NCBI RefSeq assembly: GCF_018492665.1 | Contig: NZ_JAFVME010000009.1 | Location: 124,001 to 188,000 of the forward strand | Source: Pedobacter sp. B4-66 | GTDB taxonomy: Bacteria; Bacteroidota; Bacteroidia; Sphingobacteriales; Sphingobacteriaceae | Length of the DNA stretch: 64,000 bases | Reading direction: 5' to 3' | Shown here: one piece after another, positions 41,566 through 50,330 of the stretch | How positions within the stretch are numbered: the first letter of the stretch is position 1 | Layout of the letters: every line of letters begins with the position of its first letter | Made by a program: the position numbers and the translations under genes | Notes under the pieces: generated by a model | Told to the model about the DNA's origin: nothing | The model's input: the letters and a program-made list of their open reading frames with translations, nothing else | Databases searched by the model: none

Positions 41566-44500
41566 TTATTTCAATGGAATATTAAGTTTTGTACTTACAA
41601 TTTTCACCTCATCATGACTCATTGCATAGAGGTATAGTTTATAGCTCGAAGGATACTCTGGTATATTTAAGGTAATACTACTACCTTCTCCTACTTCTTT
41701 CAAATCAATAGGATTGCCATAAGCATCAGTTCTTACAAGATTCCATTTAAACTTCAGGTCACCATCAGGTTTAGCTAAGCTCCATTCATTTGAATTAAAT
41801 ACCAGAGCTCGGTAAGTCACTAATGTATTCGGGTATATAGTAACTGAAGGAAGTAAAACCTTTACTGGTGGTATTTTTGAAGGTAACTTTGAACCGCTCC
41901 ATTTATTTGACAACTGATAAAATTCGAATTTATTCTTTCCGGAGTAATCTTTAAGCCCATCAAATGCGACAAATCCATCAGTTATTTCATCCTGCCAATT
42001 GGCTATAAATAGATTGGTTTTATTGTTCTTATTTTTTATAAAATCTGAAGTACTTATTTTGCTAAAAAACCAAGGTTCTTTAAAACTACTTATTTCTGCC
42101 ACAGCAGCTGAATCTGAATAATTATCAATGACCAAACCAAAATAATCAATAGCAGGAATTCTTTTATGAAGCAAAGCTATATTATTCCTCAATTTATCAT
42201 TTGCATATAAATCTACAGTAACTGGTCTATTTGGATCCATCTTTTTAATGGAACTTACCAACTTTTGCAACCATGAAATATATGCTTCCCTAGGGAAAAA
42301 CAGATCTGGCATATAATAATCATGCTCCAACTTGCGCAACGGAGTGTTTGAAATATTCCATAAAATGATATCTTTTCTATCCTTCAGTTTAGCGACTGTA
42401 CTTATTACCGTTTCGGCGTACCGATCCAGCTCTTTCTTGTCAGAAATAAAGTCACTATTATCTGGAAGCCAGTAGCTATAAGCTACTTTAATGCCATTTT
42501 TTTCAGCAACACTTAGCACATTACGATCATATACACTTGGTCCAAAATACTTTATAGTATTGAAACCAATTTTCTTCATCTCCAAAATATCATCGACAAT
42601 CTCTTTTTTCTTTAACGCATGATAATTAGTCGACCAGTTTTGACCCTTGGCATAATTTACGCCTCTTATCTCAGGTAGAATTTCGGGTTTTGTATTGTTC
42701 ACTGAATTACCAACAGTACTACTCACAGGAGTTTCGGCGATTGCGCTATTATCTATCCAGCTTAGCTTTTTATTGTATTTTTTTATGGCTAATCCTACCT
42801 TACTGAAATCTTCTATTCTCCAATTCAGAGGTTTGCCAATAGCCGTATCTATTGTATTTCTATCCAGGCTACTATTGAAGAACACAACAGCTTTAATTTC
42901 TGGAAATTTACTTTTCATACTCCTAAATGCAGTTTGAAACCACTCATCTTGTTTGCCTTCCGCTGGTAATGATCCCATTTCGGCGAGCATAACAGGTAAG
43001 TTGAGTTTAAATACGGGGTTTTTATGAAATGGCTGATAAAGCTGCTCCATGCTATACCAACTATTGCTGCCGTTTCTTTTACCATAATTTAAATTGGTAA
43101 CTCCTATCCACTCAACATATTTGCTGCCGGGAAAATAAGCTGAAACCGCATCTGGTTTCCAGGGATTCCACACCCATATCGCATTATAAACATCATTTCT
43201 GGTAAAGTAATCATGAACATACTTCCAACCTTCTTTAAACTCTTCTGCGGTATTCCCCCCTTTAGCTGACCAAGGATATTGCGGGTTGTCTGCTTCATGA
43301 GCAAAGCGGATAAAAACAGGATGGTTAAGCGACTTTATTTGTTCTGAAAAGCTTTTTAAATAATCATCGTAATCACCCCTAAGGATCCGTGCAAATATCT
43401 TTTCCTCCTTTTTAGAGTCTTCAATATTTTTCACCTTATCAAACAAGCTTTGCCATGGTTCCCAACTAATCATCGGAACTGCATTTATCTTATTAATTGA
43501 GTCAAGCAATGCTGTTGGCAAGTGGCATTCAGGCTGATCTCCCCAGGGAATATAAAGAGAAACAATACCAAACTGCAACTTACTCTGATTTTCATACTGT
43601 TTAATCAACCCCATAGAACTTAATCCATTGCCTCTTTCAGGAGCAAATATTCCCGGGATTAGTATATCTTTATGATATTTATAAGGTGCCGGTTTTACAT
43701 TAGTATTAGATCTCGTATTTACAAAATATACAGTGCTACAAACAATTAATGTAGTGATCATTAAGGCAGTGCTCCTAACTCCACTATATATTTTTCTCCT
43801 AAGCTTCCAGAAGCGTATTTTAAATTCTGAAACATAACCCATTGCCCAATTGAGAGGCTTTACGTTTTGCTTTAATTTTCTAAACTGACTCTGTCTGCTT
43901 GCAGCAATTGTAAAGGACAATATCATACAATTAATTCCTGCAAATACAGACATAATTAAATTGTAAGGGTTCCAATCTCTATATAATCCAAATAATATTG
44001 AAAAGATGGAGATCGCAATTACGATTATATTCGGAATATTTAAGCCCCAGTTATCTTCTTCCCTCCCATCCTTAGGCGTTGGATTATAAGGCACTTTTTT
44101 TCGCAGAATCGTATAGAATAATCCTATAATAAATATCCACCAAGTCCCGATCATTAATAATCCACCTACAACATGAAACCCCCGTTCCTCCTCTTCCATT
44201 ACCCATCTTTGCACAAAATGTCGTATTAAAATGATCGAAATCACTAATGGAAAACTGATCGTTATAAAATTAAAGAATACAATATTTATTGGGCTGGTAT
44301 TAAAGATTAATGAGAATATGGGTATTAAAAAATTTATAAGAAAAATTACACCCGATAAATAATGCATCGGTACAATGCCATAATGCAGTTTTTGTTGCCA
44401 GGTAAAACTCTTAAACAATCTCGGATAAGAAGCAACCAATAATTCAAAAACCCCTCTTGACCATTTTAATTGTTGACTATAATATGCAGACAAAGTACTT

Positions 44501-45357
44501 GGAACCAAACCTCTTGCTAACACTGCAGGCACATATACTGATTTCCATCCCTTTGCATGTAACTGCATGGCGGTATGCATATCCTCTGCCAGTCCCGCTG
44601 CATGCCCACCTATAGAATCTAAAGCTGCTCGTCGAAAAGTACAATTAGCTCCAATGGCAAGTACTGTTCCGTATTTGTTCATGGTCATCATTATTGGACC
44701 ATAAAATTGAAATGTTTGCTGGGCAGCTCCCTTAGCAATTAAACTTTCATCGTAATTCTTATAAGATTGTACTATCTGAACAAATCCAACCTCAGGATTA
44801 TTAAAATGATTTACTATAGGTTCTAAGAAGTCTGGAAATGGTACATGATCAGGATCTAATACAACACAGAGTTCTGCCGTTGATTGTTTCAAGGCATTAT
44901 TAATATTCCCGGCCTTTGCATCGATTTTTTTTACTCTGGTGACATGAATTACATTTAGCTCCTCACATATTTTTTTCAAATAAGGATCATCAGCTTCATC
45001 ACATAAAAAAGTATTATGAGGATATTTTATTGCTTTTATAGCGATTAATGTTTCATTAATCATCTCATAGGGTTCTCCTGCACAAAACGTAGTAAAGACA
45101 TCTACAGTATAAGTTTTTTCCTTTTTGGGAGCATCAGGTACAGTTATATAAAAGTAATGAATCCATTCATGGAGTATTTTCATACACATGAAAACAAGTG
45201 TAGCCATCAACATCCAATACAACGCAGTACTTTCAGCATCAGTTAATAGTAGTTCCCTAAGAAACAAGAACATACAAAATAACCCAATGATAATCATTAG
45301 ACGTAAGGTGAAATTCTGCTTTCTGGTTGGATTAATTACTGGCTCTACTACTTTCAT
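41566..45357 (-). CDS. GT2 synthase fused to GH26 and GH2-like domains
   Basis: A 1263-residue fusion with three parts. (1) GT2 synthase (about 1-520), BcsA-like, with membrane helices at both ends: FLCDEADDPYLKK, the D-x-D region VVLDPDHVPFP, AEDMHTAMQL and the QxxxW-like QQLKWSRG. No PilZ domain is seen. (2) GH26-like hydrolase (about 560-850): acid/base Glu in FIRFAHEADNPQ and nucleophile Glu in LPVMLAEMGSLPA, both intact. (3) GH2-like TIM barrel (about 875-1263) beginning IRGVNYAKGQNW; its acid/base W-N-x-x-N-E is ILWNISNTPL, so it looks inactive. A linker helix with FVNTRSNTN precedes part 2. Its ATG lies 26 bp inside the upstream GH2 gene. Likely makes and trims a beta-glycan at the membrane. 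Confidence 0.88.
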   Translation of the reverse strand: MKVVEPVINPTRKQNFTLRLMIIIGLFCMFLFLRELLLTDAESTALYWMLMATLVFMCMKILHEWIHYFYITVPDAPKKEKTYTVDVFTTFCAGEPYEMINETLIAIKAIKYPHNTFLCDEADDPYLKKICEELNVIHVTRVKKIDAKAGNINNALKQSTAELCVVLDPDHVPFPDFLEPIVNHFNNPEVGFVQIVQSYKNYDESLIAKGAAQQTFQFYGPIMMTMNKYGTVLAIGANCTFRRAALDSIGGHAAGLAEDMHTAMQLHAKGWKSVYVPAVLARGLVPSTLSAYYSQQLKWSRGVFELLVASYPRLFKSFTWQQKLHYGIVPMHYLSGVIFLINFLIPIFSLIFNTSPINIVFFNFITISFPLVISIILIRHFVQRWVMEEEERGFHVVGGLLMIGTWWIFIIGLFYTILRKKVPYNPTPKDGREEDNWGLNIPNIIVIAISIFSILFGLYRDWNPYNLIMSVFAGINCMILSFTIAASRQSQFRKLKQNVKPLNWAMGYVSEFKIRFWKLRRKIYSGVRSTALMITTLIVCSTVYFVNTRSNTNVKPAPYKYHKDILIPGIFAPERGNGLSSMGLIKQYENQSKLQFGIVSLYIPWGDQPECHLPTALLDSINKINAVPMISWEPWQSLFDKVKNIEDSKKEEKIFARILRGDYDDYLKSFSEQIKSLNHPVFIRFAHEADNPQYPWSAKGGNTAEEFKEGWKYVHDYFTRNDVYNAIWVWNPWKPDAVSAYFPGSKYVEWIGVTNLNYGKRNGSNSWYSMEQLYQPFHKNPVFKLNLPVMLAEMGSLPAEGKQDEWFQTAFRSMKSKFPEIKAVVFFNSSLDRNTIDTAIGKPLNWRIEDFSKVGLAIKKYNKKLSWIDNSAIAETPVSSTVGNSVNNTKPEILPEIRGVNYAKGQNWSTNYHALKKKEIVDDILEMKKIGFNTIKYFGPSVYDRNVLSVAEKNGIKVAYSYWLPDNSDFISDKKELDRYAETVISTVAKLKDRKDIILWNISNTPLRKLEHDYYMPDLFFPREAYISWLQKLVSSIKKMDPNRPVTVDLYANDKLRNNIALLHKRIPAIDYFGLVIDNYSDSAAVAEISSFKEPWFFSKISTSDFIKNKNNKTNLFIANWQDEITDGFVAFDGLKDYSGKNKFEFYQLSNKWSGSKLPSKIPPVKVLLPSVTIYPNTLVTYRALVFNSNEWSLAKPDGDLKFKWNLVRTDAYGNPIDLKEVGEGSSITLNIPEYPSSYKLYLYAMSHDEVKIVSTKLNIPLK

Positions 45358-46663
45358 CTGTTTTTAATACATAGAATGGCGTATTACATGTTGCCACATA
45401 ACCTTTGTCATCATATATGGTTGCGAATATTCTATATGGCCCCTCCTTTTTCGGGGTATAAAAGATAACCTTCAAGTCCCCCATTTGCTCAACAAGACCA
45501 TTTATAGGTAAAGGCTTTTTAGTATTATTTACACTATCGATCTTATACCAGTCTTCTGGATAAATCTCCCAAACAATTCTTTTATTACTTACATCGCCTT
45601 TTAACATAAAGACTTCAGCAGTATTTTTTTCATGTGGTTTAAGAAATATATTGTCTTTAGCACCTTTATTGTTCAGGAGCATATAATTTATTTGAGGCGC
45701 AGCGCTTGCTAATTGCTTGCCTTTCCAAATGGCCTCTGCTGCATCAACTACTTCAGTCTTATTTCCCGCTTCATCAAATATACTAAACCAGGTAGGAGTG
45801 GTTTCTTGTTTCTGACCCCAGTAAAAAATAAATGATCCTAATAATCTTGGATCCTTGTAAGGTATTTGTTCTTTGTATCGTGAATAATACTGTTCGGCTT
45901 TCTTTGTACTTGTTGGTTCAATTTTTGCCCCCCATGCGGTTTCTGGCGTTCCATCCCATGGGCCATCAATACCCCATTCAGTTAACAGGTAAGGCCCATC
46001 CCAAAACCAGGAAAAATCTTTTAATTCCTGGCTAAAAGATCTAATTCCACCAAAAACATTAAAAGACACAATATCTATGTCAGTCCGCATTTTGAGGTTA
46101 AAAACAGTTTTACGTTGAAAATTAATCATAGTAGTGGTAACCGGATGATCAGGATCATCTCGATGGATCATGTCTACAATATCATTAAATGCCCTATAAA
46201 ACTTATTGTAAGAAGGTTTATAAGGAAAAACAAGTTCATTACCAACACACCACATCAAAACAGAAGGATCATTTTTAACCCTATTCACCAACTTCTGTAT
46301 TGATTTAAATTGTTTGGATACCTCTACATCGTTATTATAGAAATACATATGTTTACTTTCAGGTATTGGTAGCCCAATTATGACTGCAATATTTGTCTCA
46401 TTGGCTTTTTTTAGTATTGAATCAATATGAGTTGTATCAAAGGTTCTAATGGTATTTCCTCCCAGTTCAGACAGCAAATTTAAATGTGAAGAACCAGACG
46501 CTCCTTTGATCTCGAACGGCTTACCATTTCTAAATAATGTGAAAGTCTTATCTTTTTGCTTGATAAAAACTTTACCCGATGGTTTTTGTCGGTTATTAGA
46601 GCACGCATACAATGTGCATAAAAAGAGAAAAAAAACGAAATATTTCCTTTGAATCAAAAGCAT
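45332..46663 (-). CDS. GH2-type glycoside hydrolase lipoprotein
   Basis: The 443-residue protein starts at ATG 46663 with lipobox FLCTLYACSNN (Cys about residue 21), so it is lipid-anchored. The catalytic TIM barrel (about 35-330) shows IKGASGSSHLNLLSELGGNT, NTIRTFDTTH, acid/base Glu in VLMWCVGNELVFP and nucleophile Glu in YLLTEWGIDGPWDG, both in the expected GH2/GH5 clan positions. A C-terminal beta-sandwich (about 345-440) follows with YRIFATIYDDKGYVA, a domain also found at the end of the fusion protein downstream. Second gene of a three-gene operon, overlapping the fusion gene by 26 bp. Confidence 0.85.
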   Translation of the reverse strand: MLLIQRKYFVFFLFLCTLYACSNNRQKPSGKVFIKQKDKTFTLFRNGKPFEIKGASGSSHLNLLSELGGNTIRTFDTTHIDSILKKANETNIAVIIGLPIPESKHMYFYNNDVEVSKQFKSIQKLVNRVKNDPSVLMWCVGNELVFPYKPSYNKFYRAFNDIVDMIHRDDPDHPVTTTMINFQRKTVFNLKMRTDIDIVSFNVFGGIRSFSQELKDFSWFWDGPYLLTEWGIDGPWDGTPETAWGAKIEPTSTKKAEQYYSRYKEQIPYKDPRLLGSFIFYWGQKQETTPTWFSIFDEAGNKTEVVDAAEAIWKGKQLASAAPQINYMLLNNKGAKDNIFLKPHEKNTAEVFMLKGDVSNKRIVWEIYPEDWYKIDSVNNTKKPLPINGLVEQMGDLKVIFYTPKKEGPYRIFATIYDDKGYVATCNTPFYVLKTDESSRASN

Positions 46664-46735
46664 TTCAAATTCATAAGAGGCTAAAATAATAAATCTAAAC
46701 AAATACTTAAAACATTATAATCGAAAAGCAAAAGT

Positions 46736-48424
46736 TTATTTTAATTCCAAATAAAACTTTTTCAATGAGCTTTTACTTATGCTCCAATCTGGAGCTTCTA
46801 TGTGTCCCCATGCTTTGGGATTATCAAATAAATTAAAATAACAAACTCCAAAAATCTGTTTATTATTTTGAATGGTTTTAGCTGCATCTATTAACCATTT
46901 ATCCTGGTATTTTTCTGATCCCTTTACACCAAATTCCGTGATAAACATTGGCTTATTAAAAAATCTCATTCTAAAACTCTTACGTTGAAATATATTACTA
47001 AAAGATTCCTGCATATTTTCATCGGTAATATTCTTATCTGGCAACCCATATATCGCGATACTAATATAGTCTACAACATCATTACCAGGATACCAATCTG
47101 CCGACCCCCTGTCTCCTGCAGGTCCCCATACCCTTTTAATATTTTCAGGTTTCTCTTTCACAAAGTTCATAAAGTAGCGGAACGCATTTATATAAACAAC
47201 AGGATCCTGACTCTGCCAGGCATAACGATGAATAGGTATTTCCATTTCATGTGCCCATCGCAAATACACTGTTTGTTTTACATTAGAAATTATACTATAA
47301 AGTTTAGAGATCTCTTTATCATACTTTCCATTTAATGTATTCTGTAGTACATTCGGATCGGCAACATTACTTGCATCTTTCCAAGGTTCCATGGTAACAA
47401 TTACATCATGTTTTCTGTCGATTACCTCGTTAAATTTCTTAAAAAAATCTCCCCTTTGTATCTCACCCCAATCGGTAAAGAGATGCTCTACATTTATTTC
47501 CGGTTCAAATAAAAGTTTTTTTGTAGGATCGAAAACGCCTAAAAGTAAGTTAGTTCTAATTTGATTATTAACGAGTTCATTGAAGTTTTCCGCTGAATAA
47601 ATAGTATTTTTATATAAACTTCTTTCTATCTCGATCTTTTGAAGAATCGAATCAGTTCTCTTCGTGTCTCCCATTCCATCTACAGACAATACAAATACTG
47701 GCTTATCCATAAATCGAAGTCTATGAAGCTTTAATCTTAGCTTGTCCGATTCAGACAAATCAGTGGGATAAAATTTTGCTGATTGTTCAGCGCCACTACC
47801 CCGTATTATACTAATTACATCAACATTCTTTTTTCCTGGCCAAAACTCTGAATCACCGGGATAACCGGTTGGTGCCCAAACGACTTTTACCCTGGGAGCA
47901 AGTTTTTTTAAGGAACCCGCAAAATAGTTAAAGGCATTTATATACTTCGATGGCGATTGGTATTGCCACGGATATTGTATTACCGGCACTTCCATTTCCG
48001 GATTCCATTGAACAAAAACAGTACCACTGCTTTGGTTTATTAATTCCGCTAGCGTCTTGACTTCTTTATCATAACTACCTTTCAGCACTTTATCTAATAC
48101 TGAAACATTTTCTTTATGGAAACTTGGCCAGGTTTCAACTGTGAGTAGAACATTTTTGTTTTCTAAGATTGCTTTTTGCAAAGCATCCTTATTAGATCGC
48201 AAAGCAAAAGACTTCCATATTACCGAAACATGTTTAACATTGTTTATTAAGTCAGATTGGACACCATTTTTCTCATCATATATGCCGATCAATTTCTCAT
48301 AAGATCTATCTTTAAATTCATTAACGAACATAGACTTAAGTTGGGGTTTGAAATATATCAAACAGCCAAAAAGAACAAGAAAAAAAGGTATAGCAAAATA
48401 GTAAAGGCGTCTCTTATGTTTCAT
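46736..48424 (-). CDS. Membrane-anchored tandem GH26-like protein, first domain inactive
   Basis: The 562-residue protein has an N-terminal signal anchor (about 5-27, YYFAIPFFLVLFGCLIY) and two GH26-like barrels. Domain 2 (about 305-562) has acid/base Glu in VYLRWAHEMEIP and nucleophile Glu in PMFITEFGVKG. Domain 1 (about 45-300) keeps the acid/base Glu in FVQWNPEMEVP but its nucleophile strand is PVFVLSVDGMG, with no Glu. So one domain probably cuts and the other only binds. Both share QYPWQYQSP / RYAWQSQDP and YINAF. First gene of the operon with GH2 and the GT2-GH26 fusion, and possibly a length-control enzyme of the polymer. Confidence 0.85.
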   Translation of the reverse strand: MKHKRRLYYFAIPFFLVLFGCLIYFKPQLKSMFVNEFKDRSYEKLIGIYDEKNGVQSDLINNVKHVSVIWKSFALRSNKDALQKAILENKNVLLTVETWPSFHKENVSVLDKVLKGSYDKEVKTLAELINQSSGTVFVQWNPEMEVPVIQYPWQYQSPSKYINAFNYFAGSLKKLAPRVKVVWAPTGYPGDSEFWPGKKNVDVISIIRGSGAEQSAKFYPTDLSESDKLRLKLHRLRFMDKPVFVLSVDGMGDTKRTDSILQKIEIERSLYKNTIYSAENFNELVNNQIRTNLLLGVFDPTKKLLFEPEINVEHLFTDWGEIQRGDFFKKFNEVIDRKHDVIVTMEPWKDASNVADPNVLQNTLNGKYDKEISKLYSIISNVKQTVYLRWAHEMEIPIHRYAWQSQDPVVYINAFRYFMNFVKEKPENIKRVWGPAGDRGSADWYPGNDVVDYISIAIYGLPDKNITDENMQESFSNIFQRKSFRMRFFNKPMFITEFGVKGSEKYQDKWLIDAAKTIQNNKQIFGVCYFNLFDNPKAWGHIEAPDWSISKSSLKKFYLELK

Positions 48425-48630
48425 TTTTTTTTAATACAAAGTTATATCCCGGTCTGAAATTGTAAATATAGTTGTTGTTCATTCAAAACCAATAGCTAAA
48501 TATTTTAGACTTCTTACCCCCTCTAAATTGTCGCGATCACCCCCTTTTACTATCCTAAAAGAACTTCATATTTGTTAAGCAAAACAATTAAAGTTGCACA
48601 AAGGTTAATTAACTATTAGAATTTAAAACT

Positions 48631-49077
48631 ATGGAAAAGCAAGAGTTTAAAATCTTAATCAATGCCTCAAAAGAAAAAGTATGGGATGTATTATGGAGTG
48701 ATACCACTTATCCGGTGTGGACTGCTGTTTTTTGTGAGGGCTCTAAAGCAGAAACCGACTGGAAAAAGGGCAGTGAAATATTATTCCTTAATGATAAAAA
48801 TGATGGCATGTTTTCAACTATCGAAGAAAGTATCCCTCATGAATATATGTCATTTAAACACCTCGGAGAGGTTAAGGCAGGGGTAAAGGATTTAAATAGT
48901 GGCAAGGGAAGCGAATGGAATAACTCGTTGGAGAACTACACCCTTAAACCTGTAGGTGGTAAAACGGAACTAGTGGTTGACATAAACCGGGTTAAAGAGT
49001 TTGAAGATTATTTTGACAAAACATTCCCTAAGGCGCTCGAAAAAGTAAAGGAACTGGCGGAAGTTAGTGCAGATTAA
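48631..49077 (+). CDS. SRPBCC domain protein
   Basis: The 148-residue cytoplasmic protein has the START/Bet v 1 fold: KQEFKILINASKEKVWDVLW, YPVWTAVFCEGSKAETDWKK, then STIEESIPHEYMSFKHLG and a C-terminal helix YFDKTFPKALEKVKELAE. This matches AHSA1/polyketide-cyclase-like proteins that bind small hydrophobic molecules; the ligand is unknown. It stands alone on the plus strand after a 200-bp gap, with no clear promoter. Confidence 0.8.
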   Translation: MEKQEFKILINASKEKVWDVLWSDTTYPVWTAVFCEGSKAETDWKKGSEILFLNDKNDGMFSTIEESIPHEYMSFKHLGEVKAGVKDLNSGKGSEWNNSLENYTLKPVGGKTELVVDINRVKEFEDYFDKTFPKALEKVKELAEVSAD

Positions 49078-49142
49078 ACGTTAATCTTACTTTCAGATAT
49101 TTTAATTGATTTTTAGTATATTAGTTTATCAAACCACTTAAA

Positions 49143-49544
49143 ATGACCTATAAAAAAACCATCACTTTATCTGTATTATTAAGCGCAGTTGTTATGCTGA
49201 GTGCATTTATGCCACAAGCAGATGAAAAGCCTAAAAACCTAAAGGTCCTCCCTAAAGACATTAGTCGTGATCAACTTAAAGAAGTCATGGATGGCTTTAA
49301 AACAGCCTTAGGGGTAAAATGTAACTTCTGCCATGCGGCCAGAACAGATGACCCTAAAAAACTTGATTTTGCAAGTGATGAAAAACCGGAAAAAGAAACA
49401 GCCAGAAATATGATGCGTATGACAATGAAAATCAATAAAAAGTATTTTCATCCAATTGGCAGTAAAGATAAAGATGGAAAAGCACTTATAGCGATCTCTT
49501 GTATTACCTGCCATAATGGAAAGGAACATCCGGAAACTAAATAA
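49143..49544 (+). CDS. Exported c-type cytochrome
   Basis: The 133-residue protein has a signal peptide (about 1-26, TITLSVLLSAVVMLSAF) and two heme-c motifs, CNFCH and CITCH. The distal stretch between them (RNMMRMTMKINKKYFHPIGS) carries conserved Met and His residues. The layout, with two motifs about 60 residues apart and N-R-M-M-x-M, matches the photosynthetic reaction-centre cytochrome-like (CytC_RC) family found in many non-photosynthetic Bacteroidota. It is probably a periplasmic electron carrier. Monocistronic, with the Bat operon convergent downstream. Confidence 0.85.
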   Translation: MTYKKTITLSVLLSAVVMLSAFMPQADEKPKNLKVLPKDISRDQLKEVMDGFKTALGVKCNFCHAARTDDPKKLDFASDEKPEKETARNMMRMTMKINKKYFHPIGSKDKDGKALIAISCITCHNGKEHPETK

Positions 49545-49556
49545 CTGTAAAAGGGA

Positions 49557-50330
49557 CTAAATCTCCTTTACTGCAACAGATTCAATCCAACCAATGTTTC
49601 CATTAGGCAGCTCAACTTTAAGCCAGTTGTCGTCATTTTGTTTAATGGTAACTTTGGTTCCTTCATGGATAACGAAAAGCGTTTTTGATTTATCATCAGG
49701 ACCGCTCTTTACATTCACCGTACCATTAAACACAATTGCCTGACTACTGCTGTTTAAGTAATTACTTTGTGTATTTACAATAAAAATGGACAGTAACCCC
49801 AATACCAATAAGGTAATCCCGGCATAAAAAGCAGGCTTCTTAATTGAAACTGAAACTGCAAAAAGATAAACAATCAATAAAGCAAAGCCCAACAGAAAAA
49901 ATGCAACTGCAAATACGGATAATACATGAGTAGAGAAAAACAAAACCAATGATTTCCACCACTTTGCCATAAAAAATTCAGGAACTACCTCTATTTTATC
50001 TGCAATTTTCAAATTAGCAAGTTGTAGATTTAAGTGAATTTCCTGATCACCAGGTGTAATCTTGTAAGCTTTTTCATAATGGAGAATGGCAGGTGCCATC
50101 TCTCCAAGTTTATAATAGGCGTTGCCAAGGTTAAAATATACGGCAGCAGATTTGTATCCCGTATTTAATACTTCCTGATAGGATTGTATGGCCTCCTTGT
50201 ATTGGGCTTTTGCATACTGACTATTTCCTTTTGCAAACAATTCCTCCGGATTCCCTTTGGCAAATAAAAACAAAGGTGATATTACCAGTAGTAAAAAACT
50301 ATAAAACAGGTGTTTCAAACGATTATGCAT
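49557..50330 (-). CDS. batE: BatE-like protein, TPR plus SH3 domains
   Basis: The 257-residue product has a signal sequence (HLFYSFLLLVISPLFLFAKG), TPR repeats (about 25-100, YAKAQYKEAIQSYQEVLNTG, AVYFNLGNAYYKLGEMAPAI), two membrane helices (about 135-190) and a C-terminal bacterial SH3 domain (about 195-257, FNGTVNVKSGPDDKSKTLFV). This is the BatE arrangement. Start is ATG 50330, overlapping batD's stop by 8 bp; a longer frame reaches 50420 but is shadowed by batD. It is the last gene of the MoxR-Bat operon. Confidence 0.85.
   Translation of the reverse strand: MHNRLKHLFYSFLLLVISPLFLFAKGNPEELFAKGNSQYAKAQYKEAIQSYQEVLNTGYKSAAVYFNLGNAYYKLGEMAPAILHYEKAYKITPGDQEIHLNLQLANLKIADKIEVVPEFFMAKWWKSLVLFFSTHVLSVFAVAFFLLGFALLIVYLFAVSVSIKKPAFYAGITLLVLGLLSIFIVNTQSNYLNSSSQAIVFNGTVNVKSGPDDKSKTLFVIHEGTKVTIKQNDDNWLKVELPNGNIGWIESVAVKEI

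Noticed and set aside
41566..45357. Calling the GT2 fusion a cellulose synthase (bcsA)
   Set aside because: GT2 motifs fit processive beta-glycan synthases in general, but there is no PilZ domain and no BcsB/BcsC/BcsZ neighbour, so cellulose cannot be assigned.
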